A stretch of DNA of 5,175 nucleotides from an uncultured Eubacteriales bacterium (GTDB lineage Bacteria; Bacillota; Clostridia; Christensenellales; Christensenellaceae): NCBI GenBank assembly GCA_905193725.1, contig CAJJPW010000159.1:1-5175 (forward strand), in the 5' to 3' direction. The number at the start of each line of letters is the position of its first letter. Position 1 is the stretch's first letter. Positions 1 to 5,175 of this stretch are shown here, one piece after another. Both the position numbers and the translations under genes were made by a program. The notes beneath the pieces were generated by a model. The model saw only the letters and a program-made list of their open reading frames with translations. It made no database searches and had not been told where the DNA came from.

Positions 1-209
1 TTTTTAGATTCGATTACATAATCAATATATAGTTTTCCCTTTATAATATCTCCTTCTTTTCTTTTTTTTGTTTTTTCTCCTCTTTCGACATACTCATCAT
101 ATTCTAAAAAATGAATTATATATTCTCTAGCTCCATCCATTTCTTTAATCCTAAAACATCTTTCATATCCATCCATATGAATTATATCTAAAATTATATA
201 CTTATTCAT
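1..209 (-). CDS. Putative immunity protein, 5' part only (runs off left edge)
   Basis: The first 69 codons of a small gene are visible. It begins MNKYIILDIIHMDGYERCFR and is open to the window edge, so its length and C-terminus are unknown. The start is set by GAGGTGA six bases upstream of ATG. The gene follows the toxin gene stop after 12 bases, so the two are probably co-transcribed and may be translationally coupled. The visible part is rich in Ile, Tyr, Lys and Glu, alternates short strand-like runs with charged turns, and carries a KEGDIIKGKLYI stretch. That suggests a small beta-rich protein, perhaps OB- or SH3-like, but I do not recognise a named family. Its position directly after a toxin-like C-terminal domain, and the matching AT-rich composition, are typical of immunity genes in polymorphic toxin loci. 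It would then be a cytoplasmic protein binding and neutralising the toxin tip. The gene call is firm; the immunity role is inference. A coding-strand run of eight A (69-62) lies in codons for TKKRK. Confidence 0.72.
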   Translation of the reverse strand, partial: MNKYIILDIIHMDGYERCFRIKEMDGAREYIIHFLEYDEYVERGEKTKKRKEGDIIKGKLYIDYVIESK

Positions 210-215
210 TCAATA

Positions 216-222
216 TCACCTC
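216..222 (-). promoter_or_regulatory. Ribosome binding site of the putative immunity gene, overlapping the toxin stop codon
   Basis: The minus strand reads TAGAGGTGATATTGAATG. GAGGTGA is a near-consensus Shine-Dalgarno with six bases before ATG, and its first G is also the last base of the toxin gene's TAG stop. Ribosomes finishing the toxin would therefore clear the immunity start, which suggests coupled translation. Confidence 0.8.
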
Positions 223-593
223 TATTTTATCTTATTAAATGATTTTATAGTTCCTGGCATCATTGTTTGTATTTTTCCATCATATACGATTACGATCACT
301 CCTTTTTTAAATTCCGATTCACCATCCATATAATATATTAATTTACCGTTACTCTCTCTTACATTCCCAGCCTTTTTTGCTTCTTTTATGACCCTCTCTG
401 CTTGTCTTGTAAAAAACTCAAAACCTGTCAAAGAATTGTTGAATGCTCCCCTAGGTAAACCCAATCTGCTTTCTAATGAAGACATCCTACCTGGATATAT
501 ACTCCAATATTCGCTAAAATGTTTCACAGCTTGTCCTTTACCCCACTTAGTAGAGTATTCGCTTGCTTCAATCAATGCTTTATTCTCTTCACT
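222..593 (-). other. C-terminal toxin-like domain (putative BECR-fold RNase)
   Basis: Residues about 1082-1204 of the large protein form a compact, AT-rich tip. The order is an N-terminal helix with a VKHFSEYW motif (His1106), a variable loop, a long helix (FEFFTRQAERVIKEAKKAG), then beta strands GKLIYYMD, GVIVIVYDG and KIQTMMPGT at the C-terminus. Helices followed by a sheet, an early His-Phe motif, and a final 'DGxIxT' strand match the general plan of BECR nucleases (barnase, EndoU, colicin D/E5, RelE). PBECR members of this group occur at the ends of phage proteins and typically cleave RNA or tRNA. Candidate functional residues are His1106, Lys1105, Tyr1170-Tyr1171 and Thr1191, none proven. 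The HxxH/Thr signature of classical EndoU was not found. Another small toxin fold remains possible. Confidence 0.5.
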
Positions 594-3500
594 AATTCCC
601 CCTATCTCATCATATCTACTCACTTCTCCTCTGTCAATATTTTCCTGCCTCACTGGCCCGTTCGGCATTGGCTGCATCTCCGGTACTTCCTGTGTTGGCG
701 CTTGCCTTTGCATATCTCCTGCCCTCGGTACCTCTACCTCTTTCCTCTCATACGCCTCCATTCTCCTATCCAGCCTCTTCCTCGATAGGCTCGTCTCTCT
801 CTTGCCCTCCAGGTACTTGAAATCCCTTCTCCCTTCTGGGCTCTTCACTTCCCCTTCTTCCACGTTCCTCAGCACTTCGTCCGCCATCAGACTCTCTATC
901 GCGTTCTGCCGGGCTTTTCCCTTCTTCCCGGCCAGCAGCTCCCCGTTGGCTGTCTCTATCCTTCTGGCAAATTCCTCCAGGCTGATCCCCTTTTTCCTCA
1001 GGTACGCCTCGGTCAGCTCTCCTCTCAGCACGATGTTCACGTCGTTTTGGCTCAGCTGGGGCATCCTTCTCGCCCTCAGGCTCTCTACCTCTGCTCTTTG
1101 CCGCGGCGCTCCTTCCATTCCCTCTCCTATCTGCTGGGAATATCTCCTGCCACCTGCCGCCTTTTTCAGATCCACTTCTCCGGTCTCTCCTGTGGCTTCT
1201 ACCCTCCGTCTCATGGGGATTACATTTCCGCCCTTCTGCTCCGTCTGGCTCCTTCTGCTCCTTCCTTCCACCTCTACGCTCTGTTTCCTCGGCTGCCAAT
1301 CTACCATGTTAGACAGGCCTTTGGCCTTGCTCCCCTCTATATTGCCCTTCCATACTCCTGGGCTTTGGCTGGATCTTTTTAACACTCCCTCATATCCTGC
1401 TCTGTCTATCTCCCCCGTGTCCGTCTTCCAATTGATCTGCCTTTCCTGAGGACGCCCTGTTAGGTCTCCTACTCTGGTCCTCCCTTTTCGATTTCGATAT
1501 GCTGCTTTCGCCGTGCCGATCAGCCGCGCTGTTCCATAGGATACCGCTCCTGCAAACATGCTCAGCAACACCGTCTCCACCGATTTATCCCAGTACAGTT
1601 CCTTGGTCGCCCTTTCCCTCGCTTCTGCATCGCTCAGTCCGTACTGGCTCTTCAATTCTTTCACATACATCTCATACTCCGAATGGCCCCCTAGGATCAC
1701 CCTTTCCGATAAATCGTATAACAGGTTGCTTACCAGCTCTTCTGCCGGTTCTATCCCTGCCTGCACCAGCATCTCTTTCAGCACCTTCTTGCTGACCATC
1801 CCCCCTGTTTTCACTGCCTGTGTCAGTTTGCTTAACCCAACCTTACTGGTAATTAGGTCAATTGTTCCAGCTACTACCCCCAGCCGCAATGCTTCAGAAG
1901 GAGTTGCTCCATTTTTCGCCGCCTGATACATCGTATCTCCTGCCGTTATAGATGCCAAAAATGCAGGTGCCGTTGGCCCCGATACTGCAACTACCCCTAC
2001 CACAGAACATACGTCTGCAACCACCTTTGCCACCTGTTTTTGATCATCCGTCAGGTATTTCGTTCCTCCTTCAAAAAAAGCGTCTCCTGCTCTGGATATC
2101 ATAAAGCCAGGGTCATTCACATCCAGCGGCTTCCATTCTCCTGTGATCCAATTGGTGACATTTACTTCAACTGTATGTACAAGGGACTGCACTGCTCCCA
2201 ATATTTTAGCAAGCGCATACAGTGTAGTTCCCGCGCCTACATTGCCCTCTACAAAACTGGAGTTTGCTTCATATTCTGTCTGGGCTCTCCGTTCATCTAG
2301 CAGGGGGATCAATGTCTCATAATACTCCTTGGCCATTTCCTGCCCACTCAGCTCATCTTCTTTTTCTTTTTGGCTCTTTTCCTCTTCACTTTTATCACTA
2401 TGTAGCTTTACAATGGGCGCATCCCCATACTTCACCCCATAGCCAAGGTAGTAATAAATCACATCCAATTCATCCTCTGTTAATTCAGTGAGGCGCACGG
2501 TATATGCGGGATTTCCCTCCAACGAAATTGACCCTTGCTCTTTTCCCAGTTCTACTAACTCCTCAAATTCCGGGTCAATCTCTGCCAGCGTTTCTGCCCG
2601 CGTTCTTTTAGAGGCTAATCTGTCGTAATATGCTATGGTCTTATACTCGTCTCTTAAGTCTGCTTTTTCGTTTTTGCTATCAAAGATGTCATCTCTCTCC
2701 TGCTGTAAGGCCACCAAGGCATCAATTTCTTCTTGTGTCGCGTTTTCCGACAGTTCCGGCCAGTCATTGGCAGGGTCGGTTGAATAATCTCTCCAATAAT
2801 CGCCTGCAGCTTTCGCATCTTCTGTTAATAATGCCTCATAGTATGCCGATGAATGGCTTCCACCCTTATAGGAACTCAGCATATAATCCTTTTCGTAGTC
2901 CTTAGGGTCCAGCTCATCCAGCTTCATCTCAAGAACTTTTTTTAAATCCTCTTTGTCTTGTAACTTCTGTTTGGCCAATTCCAGCTGTTCTTTCGCATCT
3001 TCCACATTCCAATTATTTAAGTCCGTTCCAAACAAACTCAATACATTATTTATCACATTAGTTAATAAAGGAATACTGCCAATGTCGCCCTTGTAATTCT
3101 CAAACTGTGCTATTGCCTTTTCAGCATTGTCAATATCGCTCTCCAATTGGTTGATTTCTGTATCAAGCTGATCAATCGCTCCGTTGTATCCACCTGCCGG
3201 GTTTTCCTCAAAAGTGGTTTTAAAGTTTTCCGGAGATTTCATCACTTCTCTTGCCAACGCCTCAGCTTCTGGAGAAAATTTATCATACATCTTCTGAGTG
3301 TCGATACCGTCCAATATCTGAAGCCCTTCGTTTAACATCTTATAATCCAGCTTGCTCAGTTCTTCTCCCCCATGCAGACGGCCCAACGGAGTGAAGCTAT
3401 TTGTCGCAAAACGAATGATCTCATCTCTAGCCTTTCCTCTCTCTTCGTCGTTGTCTAGATCGTACTTGCCAAATAAGAAATTCACCTTTTGAAATCCCCT

Positions 3501-3836
3501 GCTCCTTCGATACGCTATAGGCACAGTGTTGTAGGCGCCAGTCTCTGGATCAAGCTCAAAATACTGCCCTTTCATGATGGAATCATTTCTATCGTAGGTG
3601 TTCCGCGCCTCAGCTGCCGCCTTAATCTCCGGCTGAGACATTCTCCACTCAATATACGCCTGCCCACTGTCTGGGTCATAGGGTTCGATTCCCTTTAACT
3701 TTACATATTCAGCTTCGCTGATGTTCGGATGTTCTTCCTTTTGCTTATCGTACTGCGCATTCCACTCACGGGCATATGCGTCTGATACCAGCTTTTCTCT
3801 CTTTGGCTCTTCCTTGTTTTTTTCTTTTTTCCCCAT
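222..3836 (-). CDS. Large virion/ejection-like carrier protein with C-terminal nuclease-toxin-like domain
   Basis: A 1204-residue protein starting MGKKEKNKEEPKREKL. This ATG (3836) is preferred over the in-frame ATG at 3893 because it has GGGGAG six bases upstream, while the earlier ATG is buried in the terminator hairpin. Layout in residues: charged N-terminus 1-20; soluble acidic, Tyr-rich region to about 530, with coiled-coil-like helices near 221-250 and 279-311 and a Glu/Lys run near 481-498; hydrophobic or amphipathic segments near 532-556, 602-634, 649-664 and 756-776, with an EPAEEL helix at 696-701; Arg/Gln/Glu-rich linker about 780-1080; compact domain 1082-1204. The central hydrophobic block with an acidic helix resembles large injected or 'polyvalent' proteins of Bacillota phages (recalled resemblance). 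No signal peptide, LXG, WXG100, YD repeat or MuF domain was seen. The probable role is to carry the tip into a cell, by virion or conjugation. The gene is followed by a presumed immunity gene. The CDS is certain; carrier and toxin roles are inferred. Confidence 0.88.
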   Translation of the reverse strand: MGKKEKNKEEPKREKLVSDAYAREWNAQYDKQKEEHPNISEAEYVKLKGIEPYDPDSGQAYIEWRMSQPEIKAAAEARNTYDRNDSIMKGQYFELDPETGAYNTVPIAYRRSRGFQKVNFLFGKYDLDNDEERGKARDEIIRFATNSFTPLGRLHGGEELSKLDYKMLNEGLQILDGIDTQKMYDKFSPEAEALAREVMKSPENFKTTFEENPAGGYNGAIDQLDTEINQLESDIDNAEKAIAQFENYKGDIGSIPLLTNVINNVLSLFGTDLNNWNVEDAKEQLELAKQKLQDKEDLKKVLEMKLDELDPKDYEKDYMLSSYKGGSHSSAYYEALLTEDAKAAGDYWRDYSTDPANDWPELSENATQEEIDALVALQQERDDIFDSKNEKADLRDEYKTIAYYDRLASKRTRAETLAEIDPEFEELVELGKEQGSISLEGNPAYTVRLTELTEDELDVIYYYLGYGVKYGDAPIVKLHSDKSEEEKSQKEKEDELSGQEMAKEYYETLIPLLDERRAQTEYEANSSFVEGNVGAGTTLYALAKILGAVQSLVHTVEVNVTNWITGEWKPLDVNDPGFMISRAGDAFFEGGTKYLTDDQKQVAKVVADVCSVVGVVAVSGPTAPAFLASITAGDTMYQAAKNGATPSEALRLGVVAGTIDLITSKVGLSKLTQAVKTGGMVSKKVLKEMLVQAGIEPAEELVSNLLYDLSERVILGGHSEYEMYVKELKSQYGLSDAEARERATKELYWDKSVETVLLSMFAGAVSYGTARLIGTAKAAYRNRKGRTRVGDLTGRPQERQINWKTDTGEIDRAGYEGVLKRSSQSPGVWKGNIEGSKAKGLSNMVDWQPRKQSVEVEGRSRRSQTEQKGGNVIPMRRRVEATGETGEVDLKKAAGGRRYSQQIGEGMEGAPRQRAEVESLRARRMPQLSQNDVNIVLRGELTEAYLRKKGISLEEFARRIETANGELLAGKKGKARQNAIESLMADEVLRNVEEGEVKSPEGRRDFKYLEGKRETSLSRKRLDRRMEAYERKEVEVPRAGDMQRQAPTQEVPEMQPMPNGPVRQENIDRGEVSRYDEIGGISEENKALIEASEYSTKWGKGQAVKHFSEYWSIYPGRMSSLESRLGLPRGAFNNSLTGFEFFTRQAERVIKEAKKAGNVRESNGKLIYYMDGESEFKKGVIVIVYDGKIQTMMPGTIKSFNKIK
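597..1499 (-). other. GC-rich, Arg/Gln/Glu-rich linker region of the large protein
   Basis: This part encodes residues about 780-1080 of the large protein. It is strongly basic, with many Arg, Gln, Glu and Gly and few hydrophobic residues. One better-ordered patch, around 930-990, reads LSQNDVNIVLRGELTEAY and continues with predicted helices. A sampled row (901-960) is about 63% GC, clearly higher than either side. It probably acts as a flexible or nucleic-acid-binding spacer between carrier and toxin tip. Its Arg/Glu-rich GC composition leaves long open frames in other phases and on the plus strand; those are not genes. Confidence 0.6.
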
Positions 3837-3842
3837 TTCTAT

Positions 3843-3848
3843 CTCCCC
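3843..3848 (-). promoter_or_regulatory. Ribosome binding site that sets the start of the large gene
   Basis: The minus strand has GGGGAG, extended to AAGGGGAG, six bases before ATG at 3836. It lies 20 bases beyond the T-tract of the upstream terminator, in an otherwise A-rich leader. This supports the 3836 start and leaves almost no room for a separate promoter between terminator and RBS. Confidence 0.72.
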
Positions 3849-3867
3849 TTTTCCCTTTTTTATATGG

Positions 3868-3909
3868 AAAAAGGCGTAAGAGCGGATTTTCATCCGCCCC
3901 TATGCCTTT
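3868..3909 (-). terminator. Intrinsic (Rho-independent) terminator between gene 2 and the large toxin gene
   Basis: On the minus strand an 18-pair stem closes on a four-base GAAA loop. Its core is GCGGAT-GAAA-ATCCGC. The outer part is AAAGGC pairing with GCCTTT, with two G-U pairs and one A-C mismatch in between, followed directly by a TTTTT tract (3872-3868). The Ts partly pair with the leading As, as is common. Transcripts coming from genes 1 and 2 would stop here unless read-through or antitermination occurs. The plus-strand side lacks a good T-tract, so the terminator mainly serves minus-strand transcription. Confidence 0.85.
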
Positions 3910-3991
3910 ACCGCTGGGATGGTATTTCCCGTTTTCCTACCGTTCCTGTAAATACATGACCTTGCCGCGGCTTGTGTCTCCCCATTTCCGA

Positions 3992-4840
3992 TCAATAGGG
4001 ATTTCCTCTGGTGCTGTAATAGTATTTTTTCCCGTCCGCGTTGGTTCCTTCTTTCAGCACCCCATAGTCTATGTTTTTAGGATCTCGGCTTTTTTGCCAC
4101 ATCTGCCAAAAGACATCTTCTGGCAGCCAACCCATTCCGCCTACATGAACCATTTCCTTGTCATAATCGTAGTCCGCAAAATAGTCAGGGTCCACACCGG
4201 TAAATGAAACTTGCGGCGCTGTATACTGGGTTTGATAGCTCCCTGTGCCCTGGTAAGATCTCTTGCTCAAATCGGGCTGAATCCCCAGGGCCTTGAGCTT
4301 GCTATAGTCGCCATACTGAGCTGCAATCTGGGCCTCATGATACTGCCGGCTGGTTTGATACCGGCTGTCGTTTAACAGATCCCGGTACGCCGCATAGACA
4401 TACGCCCTGTCGTCATTGGCCTGGGAAATGGCCTGGTTCGCATAACTGAGATATGCGTTCACCTTCTGCCGCCCAGTAGAGAGATCCACGTCCCCGTATC
4501 CCTGCATCCTCTGGGCCCCCAGCTGTGCCAAGGCGCTGTCATAGGTTTCTCCAGGCTTTGCAGCAGTGTACTGGGCAAAACCTCCTGTCTTTCCCGCCCG
4601 CGCCACATTAGCCGCCACATTCTGTTGCTCCTGCATCCGCCGCACGTAGGCCTGCCGGGCCAGCTCTTTGTACTGATCGTCCAACGCCTTCTTCTGGGCA
4701 TCTGCTATCTCTTCAATCTGGGTATTGGTCTCTTTTTTAGATTGATCGATTAAGTTGGAAACGCTGTTTGAAGTCTCATAAACCCTTTTTTCGTATTCCT
4801 TCTGCCATTTGCTCCGGGTATCCTGCTTGTCGCTGGCCAT
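3992..4840 (-). CDS. Phage virion-like helical protein, paralogue of gene 1
   Basis: A 282-residue soluble protein. The start is firm: AAGGAGG lies eight bases before ATG. Residues 1-90 are charged and helical, including a Gln/Lys/Glu-rich stretch and YVRRMQEQQN followed by ARAGKTGGFAQ. Residues 96-191 form the block shared with the upstream gene (LAQLGAQRMQGYGD, then AAYRDLLND and AAQYGDYSKLKALGI). Residues 192-282 are a separate tail, first Gln/Ser/Thr/Tyr-rich and probably disordered, then a compact end rich in Trp, Tyr and Asp (GGMGWLPEDVFWQMWQKS). No signal peptide, membrane segment or enzyme motif is visible. The pattern RxAYxxRMQ followed by a Gly-rich turn, an Ala/Gln/Tyr helix and YGDYxxLxxLGI resembles uncharacterised proteins of structural modules in Clostridia prophages (recalled, not searched). 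A structural, chaperone or ejection role is possible. A terminator follows about 80 bases after the stop. Confidence 0.85.
   Translation of the reverse strand: MASDKQDTRSKWQKEYEKRVYETSNSVSNLIDQSKKETNTQIEEIADAQKKALDDQYKELARQAYVRRMQEQQNVAANVARAGKTGGFAQYTAAKPGETYDSALAQLGAQRMQGYGDVDLSTGRQKVNAYLSYANQAISQANDDRAYVYAAYRDLLNDSRYQTSRQYHEAQIAAQYGDYSKLKALGIQPDLSKRSYQGTGSYQTQYTAPQVSFTGVDPDYFADYDYDKEMVHVGGMGWLPEDVFWQMWQKSRDPKNIDYGVLKEGTNADGKKYYYSTRGNPY
4268..4555 (-). repeat. Diverged direct repeat, copy 2 (within gene 2)
   Basis: 288 bases coding residues 96-191 of gene 2. They align in frame and without gaps to 4888-5175, offset exactly 620 bases. The longest exact match I found is 37 bases, 4494-4530 with 5114-5150, in the codons for AQLGAQRMQGYG. 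It reflects gene duplication. Confidence 0.85.
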
Positions 4841-4848
4841 CCGCTTTT

Positions 4849-4855
4849 CCTCCTT
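4849..4855 (-). promoter_or_regulatory. Strong ribosome binding site of gene 2
   Basis: The minus strand has a perfect AAGGAGG eight bases before ATG at 4840. It lies in a 44-base gap after the stop of gene 1. The gap shows no terminator hairpin, so genes 1 and 2 are probably one transcript. Confidence 0.85.
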
Positions 4856-4884
4856 CCCATTGCTATCCTATTATCCTTCTCAGA

Positions 4885-5175
4885 CTAGACTTTGGGCTTG
4901 ATCCCCAGAGCCTTGAGCTTGTTGTAATCCCCATACTGGGCGGCAATCTGTGCCTGGTTGTACAAAAGCTCGTTCTGATATAACTGGTCGTTTAACAAAT
5001 CCCGGTACGCCGCATAGGCATACGCTCTGTCGTCGTTTGCCTGGGAAATGGCCTGACCTGCGTAATTGAGATAGGCATTGAGCTTTTGCTCGCCGGTAGA
5101 GAGGTCTATATCTCCGTATCCCTGCATCCTCTGGGCCCCCAGCTGTGCCAGCGCATTTCCGTAAGTAACCCCCGG
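4885..5175 (-). CDS. Phage virion-like helical protein, 3' part only (runs off right edge)
   Basis: The last 96 codons are visible, ending KLKALGIKPKV and a TAG stop. The frame is open to the right edge, reading PGVTYGNALAQLGAQRMQGYGD, so the internal ATG at 5127 is not the start. Over these 96 residues it matches residues 96-191 of gene 2 without gaps at 75 positions (78%), so the two are tandem paralogues. It differs by ending right after the LGI motif, without gene 2's 91-residue tail. Function is unknown and probably similar: a soluble Ala/Gln/Tyr-rich helical protein of a phage-like structural module. The N-terminal half cannot be seen. Confidence 0.82.
   Translation of the reverse strand, partial: PGVTYGNALAQLGAQRMQGYGDIDLSTGEQKLNAYLNYAGQAISQANDDRAYAYAAYRDLLNDQLYQNELLYNQAQIAAQYGDYNKLKALGIKPKV
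4888..5175 (-). repeat. Diverged direct repeat, copy 1 (within partial gene 1)
   Basis: Partner of the repeat in gene 2. It is the same 96-residue block at 78% protein identity. It probably extends past the right edge, since the match is still good at base 5175. Confidence 0.82.

Noticed and set aside
222..593. Classical EndoU or MuF-type toxin assignment
   Set aside because: I do not see the two-histidine plus Thr/Ser signature of EndoU in the tip, nor a MuF domain in the carrier. Only the broader BECR-like call is supported, and tentatively.
766..1299. 177-residue minus-strand frame overlapping the large gene in another phase
   Set aside because: Extremely Arg/Glu/Gly-rich low-complexity product arising from composition of the overlapping linker. 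It has no independent support as a nested gene.
388..1449. 353-residue plus-strand open frame opposite the large gene
   Set aside because: It is a Ser/Leu/Pro-rich antisense shadow of the GC-rich Arg/Glu linker, with no recognisable domain and no convincing RBS. The minus-strand frame continues through it with coherent domain structure.
3908..3985. 25-codon minus-strand frame (MGRHKPRQGHVFTGTVGKRE...) between gene 2 and the terminator
   Set aside because: It starts six bases after the gene 2 stop and ends at the terminator, which is suggestive. However, it has no proper Shine-Dalgarno and no recognisable homologue, and such a short frame can occur by chance.
4459..4701. 80-residue minus-strand frame inside gene 2
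   Set aside because: Arg/Trp-rich shadow in a different phase of gene 2, without an RBS.
1..5175. tRNA, rRNA, CRISPR array, insertion sequence or attachment site
   Set aside because: No cloverleaf-like segment, regularly spaced short repeats, transposase motif or terminal inverted repeats were found by eye. The only sizeable repeat is the coding duplication at the right.

Overview
All supported genes lie on the minus strand, so the window reads from right to left. Strong AAGGAGG- and GAGGTGA-type ribosome binding sites, mixed base composition and the protein types suggest a Bacillota genome, most likely a clostridial prophage or a related mobile element. No terminase, portal, capsid or integrase gene is present to prove phage origin, so that assignment is inference.

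Layout in transcription order. (1) 5175-4885: the 3' end of a gene cut by the right edge, encoding 96 visible residues. (2) 4840-3992: a 282-residue paralogue of gene 1, 75/96 identical over the shared block, with an extra 91-residue C-terminal tail. Both resemble the Gln/Ala/Tyr-rich helical proteins of virion modules in Clostridia prophages. (3) 3909-3868: a strong intrinsic terminator hairpin ending about 30 bases before the next start codon. (4) 3836-222: a 1204-residue multidomain protein. It has a charged N-terminus, coiled coils, a central block of hydrophobic and amphipathic segments like those of large phage ejection or 'polyvalent' proteins, a GC-rich Arg/Gln/Glu-rich linker of about 300 residues, and a compact AT-rich C-terminal domain of about 120 residues that looks like a BECR-type (barnase/EndoU/colicin/RelE-like) nuclease toxin tip. 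(5) 209-1: the first 69 codons of a small AT-rich gene 12 bases downstream, whose ribosome binding site overlaps the toxin gene's stop codon. It sits where an immunity gene would be expected.

The main interpretation is a polymorphic toxin-immunity locus in which the carrier looks like a virion-associated protein rather than a dedicated secretion substrate. There is no signal peptide, LXG, WXG100, YD/RHS or haemagglutinin repeat. The toxin tip and the presumed immunity gene share an AT-rich composition (about 22-37% GC in hand-counted 60-base rows). The linker just upstream is about 63% GC in a sampled row, and the carrier N-terminus is about 28-38%. This is the pattern expected from cassette exchange of the toxin tip together with its immunity gene. 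The toxin fold, the immunity role and the virion location are inferred from sequence features and not shown directly.
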